The notes under the pieces are model-generated. The model was not told the origin of the DNA, ran no database searches, and was given only the letters and a program-made list of their open reading frames with translations. Of a stretch of 64,000 bases of DNA, positions 50,273 through 63,304 are shown one piece after another. The position numbers were made by a program, and so were the translations under genes. The DNA is taken from contig OX465107.1 in assembly GCA_949987565.1 (NCBI GenBank), positions 7,565,772 to 7,629,771 on the forward strand, read 5' to 3'. Position 1 is the stretch's first letter. Each line of letters starts with the position of its first letter. This stretch comes from Luidia sarsii (lineage: Eukaryota; Echinodermata; Asteroidea; Paxillosida; Luidiidae).

Positions 50273-52691
50273 CTGGTCATGTTTTTGTTTGCAATCCTTT
50301 CATTGGTATAAGCTTACCAAAGATACTTACAAAATGATTTGTTGAGCCAGAGATCTCAGCCAGTCCTGGTCTGCTAGAAATTTTCTAGACTATTATTTTT
50401 TTTCACAACCGTTACCAATATGTCAGAGGGCACCGAAAGGCATCGGCTATGGTTGCCATCAAATCAGTTCGAGGCAACCGCTGGTCCGGTTAACATAGGT
50501 TTCATTTGACTGTTTAATGAACCGTGAACTGGTGTGGTGTAAGGTCATGTCTTCATTCAAGGTGTGAGGCTTTACTCTAGGATGAAACTGATTGATCGGG
50601 CAAGGATTGGCTGCTGACCTGTGCAAAGGTTGATTCTCCCCAGAGGGCAGCAGACAATGCCATGCTTTTATGTTAAAAGGTTGTATAATTGCACTGCTGT
50701 GATGTTTGACCTTGAAGACTTGAGTGGATTTTTTGTTTTTGTAATGAGTTGATGAAATTGTTTGGAGTGCTGCACAGTCAAGGGTTAGGGTAATATTACT
50801 GCTGTTCAATTGACCTTTCCACTTTGACCCCTCCCCCCCCCCCAAAAAAAACCACTTTGACCCGCCTGCCTCTCTGTGGGCAGAGCCTTAACCCTAACCT
50901 CGCTTGTGCTGTACCTGGCTGGTGAATGCGAAGTCCACAGTACATACCAGCGTTTCCCCATAGAGAGATTTGACCAGCATGCCAGAATTGGTCGATTGAA
51001 AGCAGTAAACAAAAAACAAAAAAAAATGTAAAGACTTTCCTTTATAATGCATGCCTTCTTTGCTCAAGTTCCTATTGTTCATTTTTTTTTCATTATAAGA
51101 CGGTTAAAGAAAAGAAAAAAAGTTTGAAGGGTTTCAAAGGGATGTGTCTAATTGATGTTAAGACAGACAGAAGGACTCTTTGCAGTTCCCATAAATCTTG
51201 GGTGTGGTGCAGAGGTTTCGGCGGCACCTTGTATAGTCAACATCAACATGGGGGAAGGGCTTCAGTGACTCTCAGTAGGGTTTTCAAAGGTCATCCCATT
51301 ATTCCACTTGATCACTGGCTCTGGGTCACAGGGAAATGGTGGATGTTCTTCCACCTTTCTATCACTTCACAATTTGTGAGAAAGAGCCGCTCAATGTTCT
51401 CACCACAAAGAGGCCAGAGTACCAACAGGGGGATACAATGTAGTAGTAACAACATTAAATAGTGGATCAAGGGTAAAAAACACACTGGTCTACATTTGGT
51501 TTTGACAGTGTGTTGTCCTGGACTGGAGCACCATGGGTGAGGGTTACTGCTTCAAGTTGACAGCCCCCAATGAAGACTAGATTGATGGTTGGGGGACATG
51601 ACACTACCTTGTGTGTCAAAGGGTGAGGGGGGGGGTGGCAGGTTACTGAAGAGCTTTGGTGTTAACAACCCCCCTCCTCCTGCCCCATGTCAAAAACAGC
51701 ACAATGAACTCAGTACTGGTTTGTTTTACTTGTTTCTGGTACTTCACTTGATATCATTGATATCACTGTCATGTCATATTTGGTGGGCACGGAGGCTCAA
51801 CTGACTGCAAAAAAAACCTGCCTTGTCCCCCCCCCCCAAAAAAAAACCCCCACCAAACAAACCCAAATCAAATCTGGCTTAGCCTTCTACCGGGGGGGGG
51901 GGCACTTCCAACTTTGTCTCAGCTATCCAAAATCTGATAAGACAGGCGGTGGTTGAAGGTTTAGAGTCTTTTTTTCAAAATCGAGGTATCTTCTCCAAAA
52001 TTGAGGCTTCCATACCTTGTACTTTGAAATGGAAGAAAGATGCGGGGAGACAGCCCGAGCCTTAGCCTAAGGCTGGGATTTGGAAGATGCCCTTATTGCC
52101 ACTAAGGGCTTGCCATAGCCCCCATTACCCTCTGGGTTCTAACACAAGCTTGTGACTGCGGTCTGAGATGTTTGTTTTTGTTCAGACTTAGGCATGCAAT
52201 GGAATCAGAAAGAAAAACAAATGATGGGGAAAAAAATAAATAACTGCAGTATTCTAGTTTGCTTTTACTTTTTTAGTTATTGTAATATTAGTGGCAAGTT
52301 CAGGCAAAAAAATGAATAAAAAAAAAATTGGAAAATTCAGCATTGGGAACACAATTCTAAAGGTATATATTTTCTTGAGAAGAAAAAATTGTGAAAACCT
52401 AAACAAAGTTATTACATTGTGCTCAGTTCACAAAGTTGTTAGCATCAGTTGATCTGCATTGGTTACAACCAAACAAGTGAAAAGGGGAACTGTAGATATT
52501 GCAACTAATTTGCAAGGTAACGAATGGTATACGAAGGTGCTGATCTGGTGATGGTAAAGTTGGTATAAAGCTAAATGAGAGCTTCGTTGTTGGGGTGATT
52601 ACTGAACAGGATAGGGACAAATCGGATTCAGTGTTCATTGACATGCTGGCGTGGGAGATGCTATTGCCAAAGGCATTATCGCTTCATCCGT

Positions 52692-53149
52692 TCCTGGGGC
52701 CAATTTCAAAGAGCTGCTTAAGCACCCAAATTCGCCCAAACTTCACTTTTGTTTCATGACGGGTCAGTAAAGAATAGTGGAATACAAGCAGTTGAGATAA
52801 GGTGCGTAAGGTGGTCTGTAATCCAGGGGCCCATTTCATAGAGCTGCTTAAGCGTGAAAATCTGCTAAGCACGAAATTTCTCCCCTGGTTAAAGCGAGAT
52901 TGCCGACCATATTTCACTCGATGTTTGCTGTGCTTGACTCATATTCTACTATTGGTTGCTTCATGTGAAATACAAGTGGAATTTTGGCTTTCAACCTGAT
53001 TCTTTTGAGGAAGATTTTTCATGCTTAAACAAATTCTGTCGCTTAAGCAGCTCTGTGAAATTGGGCCCTGGTTTAATACAGAAAAGAGACATTCCACGCT
53101 TAGCAGATTGTCACGCTTAAACGACTCTATGAAATTGGCTCCCCCTGGT
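52692..53149. mobile_element. Outer foldback MITE with CTGCTTAAGC arms
   Basis: CCTGGGGCCAATTTCAAAGA and GCTGCTTAAGCA at the left pair with CTTAAACGACTCTATGAAAT and TGGCTCCCCCTGG at the right. A second copy of the same family sits inside it. Confidence 0.7.
52827..53069. mobile_element. Inner foldback MITE with CTGCTTAAGC arms
   Basis: GGGCCCATTTCATAGAGCTG and CTTAAGC at the left pair with GCTTAAGCAGCTCTGTGAAA and TTGGGCCC at the right; about 240 bp. Nested inside the outer copy. Confidence 0.85.
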
Positions 53150-53607
53150 GGACCGAGCTAGAGTTGAGCGCACAGAATGTAGTTGTATGGATGGGTCACC
53201 CAGCCCCCACAAGCACGACACAGTTTGTATGCCGTCGAGACAGCTCTAGAACTTGTAATCCATCAAGACTTGGGCATCAAAACCTCTTACTCTGCACATA
53301 AGGGATTGCCCATCCATTTTCTTCTTTTTTTTCCTTTTTTTGGGGGGGGGGGGGGTTGTTAAAAAATAAAAATTAAAAAAAGGGTTGAAAGAAATCTACT
53401 GGTTGGTTCCAGTTTGATGGCTGGGCGATGCCCCGAAGTGGATTGGAATGAATTAATCAGCCAGACCACCTTGTATGTAATTCAACCTCTCACATACCCT
53501 AATGGGGGTCCCAGATGGCCACATGGCTATAATATGCTTGTTATTCATGGCATTCACATCTCTCTCCCCGAACTGGTCCAGCAACACTAATTGCACGAGA
53601 TAGAAAG

Positions 53608-53671
53608 TAGAAGAAGAAGAAGAAGAAGAAGAAGAAGAAGAAGAAGAAGAAGAAGAAGAAGAAGAAGAAGA
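53608..53671. repeat. (AAG)n microsatellite
   Basis: About 21 uninterrupted AAG units. On the other strand it gives a long Ser run in an ORF, which is an artefact. Confidence 0.97.
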
Positions 53672-54136
53672 AAGAGATGAGTCACTCAGCAGTGCGGAAA
53701 GTGAAATTTTAACAGACTGGGTCCAAGGGCTGGGGTCTGATGGCAAATGTCCACCCACGGCTCGGTGGATGTGACCCCATGTGGAACTGATCCGTTCGAT
53801 CTTTCTCTCTGTTTTTCTTTTTTGGAACAAGAAGGGGGATGAGGTTGTTTTGATCATCTTTGCAGAGAGGCCTCTGGTTTGACCCGTAGTCTGGTGGGAA
53901 TAAGGGGATGTGTAGCATGTCTGTGATTGAGGACGATTGTCATAGTGGGGCTATCTGGATTGTGCTCTCTGGAGCGAGCGAGGGAGAGGTTGGAGGTGGC
54001 AAAAGGAAGGGGGGGGGACTCGCGTCTTCTCTCTCCGTCTTCAGAGACGAGGAGATGGCCTGTCCTCCGGAGGTCAATACTAAGTAGCCCATTGGTGGCC
54101 AGAAGGTGTTGAAGCTATTGCTTTGATGGACTCTCG

Positions 54137-54170
<34 letters not shown>
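54137..54170. repeat. 34-nt homopolymer C tract
   Basis: An unbroken run of 34 C followed by GCCC. Its exact length may be unreliable in any assembly. Confidence 0.9.
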
Positions 54171-54171
<1 letters not shown>

Positions 54172-54819
54172 CCCTACCAAAAACACAGTGTGTCGTCTGT
54201 GCTGTCTGAACCTCAACCTCTCCTCTCCGTCATACATCCTTATCACTTTGACCTCGTGAAAACCAGGGGAACCAAAAAACCAAAAAAAGAACCGGCCCAG
54301 ATTCTCAGGTTCTCACGCTCGCTTGCTCTCGGAGGCCCGGGCCGTAGCCAGTGAAGTATGGGAAATTAATTTGGAGTGCCACCCTGGTATAATCGTTGGG
54401 AATGCTGAGCTATGCTGTACAGCTGATCAATGACAGCATGCCTAGTTGTTATATAGGGCTGATCCTAACAACTTTGTGATGACTTTATTGTAGAAAATTT
54501 ACATGCAGATGTAAAAATCAAAATCAAAAGAAGAATCCTGCCTCTTTTTTTTTTCTTCAAATGTCACTAGAAGCCTAGAAAAGTGTTCTATTTTATATTT
54601 TGGTTCATTTGTTTTGTTGGTGGGTAGGTTTAAAAAAAAAAAATAAAAAAAGTAAAAAAATTGCAAGCGCTACTAATGTAGTAAACTAAAAACATGGCAA
54701 AACTAAACTACTGAATTGTATATTAATGATACTGTTACTTCTCCTTGAAGGGCTTTGTGGTAACATCCAGCTAATTATTGTGTGAAATGATATATTCTGT
54801 CAAGTGGTACAAATAACTA

Positions 54820-54825
54820 AATAAA
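54820..54825 (+). terminator. larp4 distal poly(A) signal
   Basis: AATAAA within CTAAATAAAACG, followed by T/GT-rich DNA (GGTCTTTCTG and CCTGTTTCTTTTG). It is the last clear + strand signal before the converging gene's presumed 3' end. Confidence 0.6.
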
Positions 54826-54850
54826 ACGTTATGGTCTTTCTGCTTAGACC

Positions 54851-55559
54851 CTGTTTCTTTTGCCTGATTCCGTTCTTCTTTGTGTCGTCGATGAGTGGGG
54901 GTGGGTAATTGCCACATTTATTGCGCTAAGCATACTTTCTCTTTCTTTTTTTCATCAACCGGGCTGTGCCAGTGCTGTTTTTTGCTTGGCGCTTTCATGC
55001 TAAGCAGAACTATGACACAACCCCACAGAGAAGGTGCTGGATGTTGCTAGTTTGGAGGTTCCGTGGTGGGGGACAACCCAAGATTGCTGAAGCCTTCCAG
55101 CCAAGGTAATTAGGGGCCCACGACCTGCTTGGGCCAATTTCACTAGACTGCCAAAAATGCTTTGCACGATGTGCTTTGTATTCATGTGCTTTCTACATAA
55201 CCATACAGAACCATTGATGGCTACCTGGTTTGATTACACAAAGCTTTTCTTGCTGAAGCAAAAGCTGGTATTTTAAGCAGCTGTGGAATTGGCCACTGTA
55301 TCAAGTAAGCAAGCCTCGGGACAAGGTTGGCTGGGAGATAGAACTTTTGAGGATTTATTGAGAAGTTGTGGGAAAGATCGAACATTGTTGAGATATTCAT
55401 TAGGACATGATACAAATTGGATTCGGGAATGCCATTAAATCCACTTCAAGCATTGACTCACTTATGAAGTATACAGACGGAAGTACTGTACTACATATAC
55501 TTACCTTTGCTAGTTTTCAGTAGAAATGACAGGAATAGAACACAGTGTACATCATTCAT
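54851..55559. other. Intergenic gap between converging genes
   Basis: No coding signal. It contains a decayed foldback repeat at 55131-55299, related to those at 52692-53149: GGGCCAATTTCACTAGACTG at one side and TTAAGCAGCTGTGGAATTGG at the other. Confidence 0.5.
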
Positions 55560-58500
55560 CTTTTGATAAAGAGCACATTTATTTGAGAGAAAAAAAGGCA
55601 TTTGCATGAATACATTATTTTTTTTAAATACTAGGATTACACAATCCATGATATATAATATACTTTTCAGTTGTCATAACTTGCTCCCGAGAAAGTTGCA
55701 TCATTTTGGGGAATAAAACATCCCAGACATCGTCCATCGTTTCATAATACAAAATATACAGAAAATAAAGTTTCAGCTCAATCTGTCCTCTAGAATCTGT
55801 CCTCTACAGTCCTGACAAACTGAAGGCCCCCGACCAAAAACCAAACCCCCCAAAATCGATCTACTGTACTTTGAGAAGCGCACTGCCCAAGAACATGTCA
55901 GAACAAACCATTGCTGGAAAGTAGGTCTATGGAATACCTTTTTAGAGAGAATGTTAGAGAAATTTGATCCATGGCTAGTGGTCAGCAAATAAGACTCTAT
56001 GCACTGCCTCAGTCCAATGCTATTATTCACTGTCATAATAATTCACCCACCAATGGGGAGGGAGAGGGTAATGATACAAGAAGGCCTTTTTCCACAAAGC
56101 AGAATTGGAAATTCCAGAATTGGAAAGTAAATTCATTAAATTGCCTTTTTGGGGGGTGACTTTATACTAAAAAAGGAGACTAACCAGTTCATAGGAAAAG
56201 GGGAGAAATTGACAAACAACCAATCAATTGCAGCGGGACAAAACAACCATCCATTTGTTTTTTCTCAAACAGAAGTGAACTGCACCACAGGGCCAGTATT
56301 CAAACCAGGAGAAGAAAGGTCAGTTGTACAGAAATAGGGTAAAACACAGGACTCATATTTGTTACTCTAACGAGATACACCACAAATAACCCCTGATGTT
56401 ACAATATTGAAAACAAATATAAATTTTTTAATCATCAAAACTCATTTAAAGTTCATGATTTTTCCTATAATTTTGGGTTTTGGGGGTGTTTCCGTAAAGC
56501 AAATGAACTTCAGCTACTGTGTTAAAAAAAAAAAAAAAAAATTTTTTTTGTGGGTGGAGGAAATCTGCTCGTCTGAAATATGAGAGACTTACTATTATTC
56601 TAATGATTTAAAGTAAAATGGCCCAGTGCCAAAACTGCGGCCAGGTAATGATGAAACACCTTAATCCTTAAAAGAAATACCTGATAAGCATAAAACAAAA
56701 ATCTGGTAAAAGTTTGTCTGGAAACAGATGTTGCCCGATTTAGAAGCTAACAAAGTACCTTGATAAACAGACAGACAGAGAAGATATACTGGTTAAGTGC
56801 TAATTTGGGGTTCAAATCACGCCCATGCAAACTCGGAAGAGAATCACCAAAGGGGAGATGCTATATTCTTCTACCACCATCAAAGAAACTACCGGGTACT
56901 CATTATGGATATGAGTAAATCTACACAGTAGCTGTTTAATGAGGTCCCTCGCAAAAAGATTCATCATGAAAGAGAAAACTGTAATAATTACAACAAAGAG
57001 AAGCTTGAGATGATGAGAAATGAGATACAGGAATGTTTCTTCTTTCTAGTACTGACAATAAAGGTGGGCCACCTTTGATTCGACTTTGAGAAAAACCCCT
57101 GTGGAATGTCTCAATAGATCAATGGGATATAAAATGAGATGTACTTTAAAAAGCATCCTTTCTTTTAAATGACATCTGCTTCTTCTTTTGTTTCTGGACA
57201 AAAATGCAACCGTTAGAGATCAATCTGAAATTCGAGACATCTGCCAAACTCAAAGCAGTTTCCTCAGTGATTTGTTCTTAATCATCTAGATTAATTTTTT
57301 TTCAAATGAACCAAGGAAAGAAAACTGTACGGGATGTTATTATCGTTATTTTTTTCCAAACAGTTTACAAAATGTAGCAAAGAAAATTTAACAGAACTTG
57401 ACTCCAACCCGGCCCCTGGTTAACACACGTGTGCTTTATAGTTAATAGAACTGGTGCCTTAAACCAGAGGTCTGGGTTTATGTGCGGGCCCAGTCAAATC
57501 ATCTCCGCTATCTGTATGAATGGCTCTGATTCACGATTCAAACTTGTCAACAGAATCCCAGCGGCGCTGTGAGGCTGATGCTTCCGATTAGGCCACAAAT
57601 GACTGACTAATAGTGGTGCTCAATTGTCAGGTTAATTGGGTGCACTCGGACACATCCCCCTGACAGGTGCATGTGCACACTGTCACTTCCTTCTTTTCTG
57701 AACAGACACTACTGTCAGTCAAAACACTCCAATCTGTCACCATCTCATCCTAGACACCTGCTACCGTAGCTCAGACGCTGCTAAAGATGCCCTACAATGG
57801 GTCAAACACCAATACATGTTCTATGAACACTTTGGTCTCTTTTCTTTCATAGTTTATTGTAACCCTTCTCCCTTGGGGGGAGAATGTATGCCCTGTGCAA
57901 TTCTTCTGGGGGCAAAGAAATTCTAGTCAAAAACAATATTGCCACAAACCTCTTCATATTTGAATAAAACTTTGACGGACGTGTACCGTTACATAAATAG
58001 CAAAAAAATAAATAAACAAGCTAACTTTGTACATGACCTGGGCTAAAAGCTGATACAGAACTCGTCTTCACTTCTCCAATAAATTTGGTGACAACTAAAA
58101 ATGGCTTAACACTAGCTAGTTTTAACATAACGAAAGCAACAAGCAGCAGCGAGTTGAGTTGTTCACTATAAATGGACATACTCTGAACCATCCAAGCTGT
58201 GACTCAGTCAGCTACAGGCTGTGAGCAGTTTCTGAAGGCACCGTCGTAACCTGAACGTTTTGGTTATTTTCAGACTTCGGGAAGATGTCGCAGAAGAAGA
58301 AAAAATGCACTGTCGCCCTTCAAAAAAATTAAATCCAAAACGAAAAATAATAACTAAGTATATATACAATATCTTCAATCCAATTGATTCTTATGTCATT
58401 TTAAACCACTTCACCAACAAATCCAAATTGTTTATTTGATAACTAACGCAGTAAATGAAAATGTTCTTTAGTCAGTAGATTTCATTTATTTATTTGACAC

Positions 58501-59260
58501 ATTCCATTTGGTATTTCCGTTGTGGTCATATTCGACTTAACGTGTACATGTACTGTGAAAAATCCACAGCAACGCCAGACATGCGTTCACTTTCACTCGA
58601 CACCCATTTCCGATTCGGCTCAGTTGCGTAGCACTTTTGGCATGGCTGTCGTATGGGGGTCACACGCTCATCACATGATTGTCCACAGGGCAGGCACTCA
58701 TAATTGTCCGTTGCATCACCCGTGCCAACTCTGGAGGCACTATTGAATTATAAAGCAACGACACTTTTATTATTTTATTTTTTTGTTTGTCATTTTTTCT
58801 TTTCTACAAAACAGATTGTCACTCGGTTAACCTTCAACCTTTGTTCATCCAAGGCAGACTTTTCTTTGTTCAAGTTTCAGCTCAGCTTATCAACTGCACT
58901 ACACATTTTTTTCAAACATTTTCTACAACACAAGGGTAGCAACGAAGTTTCTTTTAAGGCATCGCATATTAATTCAACTTACAAAAAACCAGTCTTTCCT
59001 AAAGATTTCCCCCAGCAATAATCCTGAAGAAAAAAAACCCCAAAAACCATCAGACTCCAAGAATCAAAATGAAAAAAGGCGTCAGATAAATGGCACTCTC
59101 TGAGAGGAAATTGAAAAATCGTGACTGGCAACGTGGTATGATACTTCGAAGAATAAAAAAAAAAAAAAAAGAAAGAAAGAAAGAGGCAAAACCCATTGAA
59201 GCACTGTTCTTTGATGATGCATGCTCGCTAACAGACTAGGGCTAGAGGAGCTGGGGCCCG
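55560..59260 (-). other. Probable 3' UTR of the half-R-SNARE gene
   Basis: AT-rich DNA without sustained ORFs follows the TGA. On the - strand AATAAA-type signals occur near 58497 and near 55577; the latter is followed by a T/GT-rich stretch and is the most distal. A tRNA-derived repeat lies at 57431-57500. The end point is inferred. Confidence 0.4.
57431..57500 (+). repeat. tRNA-derived SINE-like fragment
   Basis: AAACCAGAGGTCTGGGTTTA then GCGGGCCCAGTCAAATC matches the 3' part of the copy at 38070. Confidence 0.5.
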
Positions 59261-59401
59261 TCACCATGGAAACGTGGAGGTCCTGCCTCGCTGCTCCTCC
59301 TTCAGTTGCCGGGCGACCCGGGCGAAGGAGGACGAGTGGTCCCTCATGTCCTCCATGGCGTCATCCAGCTGGCCGAGGCGCTCCCCCCTCTCCAGGGCCG
59401 C
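59261..59401 (-). CDS. Half-R-SNARE gene, last coding exon
   Basis: Acceptor CCTCCACCCAG, stop TGA at 59263-59261. The 46 residues start AALERGERLGQLDDAMEDMR and continue DHSSSFARVARQLKEEQ. Taking Arg5 as the zero layer, the residues at +4, +7, +11, +14, +18, +21, +25 and +28 are L, L, M, M, S, F, A and L, the spacing of VAMP2 layers +1 to +8. There is no transmembrane segment after it. Confidence 0.8.
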   Translation of the reverse strand, partial: AALERGERLGQLDDAMEDMRDHSSSFARVARQLKEEQRGRTSTFPW

Positions 59402-62400
59402 CTGGGTGGAGGGGCCAAACAACAAACAAACAAACCATCAAGACCCTGGTGCCTCTGAGAGGGGTCCTGCTACCATTGAACCATCAGGCCATCTCAAGGT
59501 GAGCGTACATGTATATCTAACCGTGCTAAGCAATCAGCAGTTTATCTCGACTTCCGCAGATAGCTCTTGTGGAATGGGAGCTGTTGCTTCCAATTTACAT
59601 TGTTTTTATCAAGGAAGTGTATATTCACCCACCGGCAGCGGCATTCTTCCTGGAGGTCGTGCCTGCGGTTGGATGTATGCATATTCATGAACACTCTTCA
59701 CTCTGATTGGCCGATGTCCGAGTATACAGCATCCATGAATATGCATAAACATGATGTCATGACAATTGGCCGATCCGACTAAGGGATAGCGTTTTGCGGG
59801 AAGAATGCCGTTGCCGGATGAATGTGACCCGCCTTGTATAATTATAACGTTGTTAAAGGTGGTTGGCGTTGCAATTTTGTTTACCAGGACAGCTGCACTG
59901 AAGAAAGCAAGTATTGAGACACTGAGGAGTACATGTAGCTCAGATGCCGTCTGGTCCTAGGTGCCTGTGTAAATGAGGAGTCAAGACACAGGCACCGAGT
60001 CTGCCTGGGGCTGGACTCTCTCAGACGCAGGTCAAGGGTCATGTCCTTTAACACAAAGGGCATGACCTATCAGCCAAGGGGGAGGGGAGGGCGGGGAGGG
60101 GCACTCCCTGCCTGTGGGCTTTGTGACGACACCCTAGCCGACCCTCGGCACGAAATGTAGTGTGAAGTCTGGTAAAAAAAAAAAAATGAAAAAAAGTCTG
60201 GCGGTCATTCACCTTGCGGGGGTCATGGGATGACCGCTGCCCGGCCATCTTTTCTCTCACGTCCCGTTCAGCCTCCATCCGAACCATACGATCTTAATGA
60301 ACATTGGGGCAAACAATGGAAGAAAGAGACGGTTCAACCAAGGTCAAAGGTCAAAGTTCAAGGTCAACTCATCTAGGCCACGAGCTTGTAGGCAACACAC
60401 ATCTCTTTGCAATTGAACATTTCCCAAAGAAAAAATTTCTTCCCAACCATTTGAAGCATGAAAGTTTGTATCAGCCTAGTTAATATTACACGACAGCTGT
60501 CCATGTAAACCATGTAAATGTATACATGTAAACATGCATGCAAAAAAAACACCCCAACATATTGTACATGTATGTACAGGTCTTCTGCACCACGGAGCCT
60601 TGCATATTGTTCATATATATACATGCATTATCACCTGTATGAATTGTGCATCAACACATTACCTAGTGTGTTTTTTATATGTTCATTTTGCTTCTCAAAA
60701 AATACAGCTGAAGAGCCATTTTGCTCCACTTCTCTGATTACCAATTTTCAACACACCGAAGTATTCGCTTCAATTGCATTGGCCGTGATCTTTTCTACAC
60801 ATGTGCTTAAATGCACGACCTTGATATGGACAGCGTGTATGGTACATGCATCTCTAACGTTTACATTGAACCTCACACCAGGCAATAGAATGCCCAATGC
60901 GAAAACGGCAGGCAAATGGCACATGTAATTAGTCTACCAGGGGTGGAGCTGACAAAGCGTTACGATCAACTCACGTGAACAAACCTCTCCCAAACTCTTA
61001 TACACTGGTTAGGTAATGGTTGATAACACAGTTTATAAATCTTAACCAACCAGCCGGACATGTCGATCCAAGGGGGAACTTTCTCAAAGGCAAATGACAG
61101 AAAGGTCCAGCAAGGTTCAAAATTTTGCCAGATCGACCAATTCTCAATGATTTACATATTTCCAGTCTTCGATCAGTTTGCAACATTTTCACGTGATCGA
61201 AAGACTCATACTCAATGTAAAAATCTACCCCAGATTATGCGGAGTAGCAACACCCCCCCCCCCAAAAAAAGACAATTTTTACCTTTTGCGTACTGAGACT
61301 TCATCTTGCCGCCCGGCATGAGCCCTTTCCTCTTGGCACCTGTTTGCCATCAAAACCATAGGCAGGGGGGCAGGGGGGGGGGCGTTGGGGAAGAGAAGAC
61401 AAAAACAAAAGGGACAAAATGTCCTGCTGTGTGACTGACTGTAAAACAAAGCCGGTAGAAGGCTGTAGTGTGGGAAGCAATCACACATGCATCGACTGGC
61501 TGGCCCACTTGTCCTAACGCAGAACTTAATTACATGTATGGGACTGTACGGAGGAGTGATCATGCATCACCATGATCATCAGTGGGTGGGGGGGGAGGAG
61601 AGGGGAGGTGGTTGCATGGAGGAATAAGAAGGTGGTTGTGAGCAGGTTAGCTTAGCGACAGTATACGCATGGCCTGCCACACTACTGTACGGCCATTGCC
61701 ACTGTACGGCCACTGTACGGCCTTCAGTCCTGAGCCAGTGTCATGGGACCAGACTGTCTGCACATACGAAGTCCCAGTTTGGTTACACTACACTGACTGA
61801 ATGGAATGGAATGGGAGGGCTGTTGTTTCGGACCTAATCAGAGGTTTCTGAAATGTTTCCATCCTACATGTAGTTGTCAAACATGAGTTCGTGTTCATGA
61901 AGCCAAACGCATTGAGCTGGCTCGTTACATAATATGCACTTCACAACCTTCCAGATGCTTTAGGGGAAAAAAATGACATCGTTAGACCTCACAGAACAAC
62001 CTAATGGAGTTCTTGTTTGAAGTCACAAATGTTTCATCTGCATTTGAATAGAGATGCGTGTGCCTTTTCCCAAACATAACCCAAGCGTCTTGCTACGGTT
62101 ATGCCCTGTTAATAATCACCCCATTGTCAATGTCTTTCCATCACTGCTCAGCTTAGTTTGTGGTTACAACATGTCTTTTTAGAAAAAGAGGTGTGGCTCT
62201 GAAGAAGAAAAAAAAAGAACCACGTACTGTATGTGGTAACTTGCCACTGAGGTTCTTGTTCAAGAGAGATACACACAAGACAATGGATGCTTGGACCCGG
62301 TGTTTCTGCAAAACGTTCTGATTTGTAGATCCCACTGTGCCTCAAACCACATAATTATTCCAACTTCTTCTCCCAAACCTGAAGATACAACATGTATGTA

Positions 62401-63265
62401 TCCATCTGTTTCCACGTCTGTTACTTTTCAATGGATTCAAGAAATGAAGCTTGAATTCCAACGGTCAGGCTTGGTTTGGGGAAAGGACCTATAACCTGAA
62501 TCTACATGTACTGTAAATGCCAATTAATCTTTCCACAAAACTTTGGAGGGAGTGATGTTTTGATCCCAGCAGGACCTTTCCATATAAGGCTTTCCGCCTT
62601 TAAGAAAGGTCCTACGAGGATCGATAGTCCTCTCATTTTGTTTTTCAAAATTTGGAAATTTGGTCACGATTGAAGTCAGCAAACCTACGATACGTGTGCA
62701 TTATTTCAGCGTTCACTTTACTCTGTCCGCAATTACAGGCATTGACATCGGCATCTTACGTTCTGCATTTGGGTCCTTCTTGCCAAGGAGACCTCGCCGG
62801 CTCTCCTTCTCCGGGCTGTAGTCGCTGGTGCTGAGGCTCTTGGTCTTCCGCCCCCCCGGGCTGGCCTTGCGGGCCTCGTCCTGCTCGGCGGAGCCGGAGC
62901 CCGACAACTTGACCATGGACGCGGCCCGGGCCTTGGCCCGCTTCAGCGACCGCTGGGTCCGCTTGATCAGGGAGATGCGCTTGCTGCTGTGGCCCGTCTC
63001 TTCGTCATCGTCCTCCTCCTCCTCTGCGGCCGCCGCTTGGTCGGCAGCGGCGGCGGTGGACAGCGGCGAGGACGACCCCAGGGGCGAGTGAGGCGAGTGG
63101 GGCGAGTGAGGCGAGCGGGGCGAGCCGGACAGGGAGGTCTCCTGCTGCGGGGGCAGCCCCGGCGGGTAGATGACTTTCGTGGCCATGGCGGCGGCCACCA
63201 GCTCGTCTATCTCCTTGTCCACTTCGCCCTGGGACATGTCGGAGGCTGCCGCGGCCTCATCCTTC

Positions 63266-63304
<39 letters not shown>

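Larger units (their letters stand above)
45872..54850 (+). other. larp4: Probable larp4 3' UTR
   Basis: No coding frame continues after the stop. The first good poly(A) signal in a convincing setting is AATAAA at 54820-54825, followed by a T/GT-rich stretch, giving a 3' UTR of about 9 kb. It contains a perfect hairpin (45919-45952), Pumilio-like TGTATATA (47345) and TGTATATT (54717), nested foldback repeats (52692-53149), an AAG microsatellite and a 34-C tract. A-rich runs near 47540 and 49600 could support earlier ends. Inferred; transcripts are needed to fix the end. Confidence 0.6.
59402..62759 (-). other. Introns of the half-R-SNARE gene
   Basis: Introns 62759-61340, 61282-60293 and 60212-59402. 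Apart from short poly-A/C runs and a few TGTACATG motifs (60540-60580) nothing is seen. An unrecognised cassette exon in the last intron cannot be excluded. Confidence 0.65.

Noticed and set aside
53453..53857. ORF with a long Ser run on the - strand
   Set aside because: It is the AAG microsatellite in the larp4 3' UTR read on the other strand.
58704..59021. 105-codon + strand ORF
   Set aside because: It lies in the presumed 3' UTR of the - strand gene, is AT-rich and Phe-rich and shows no domain.
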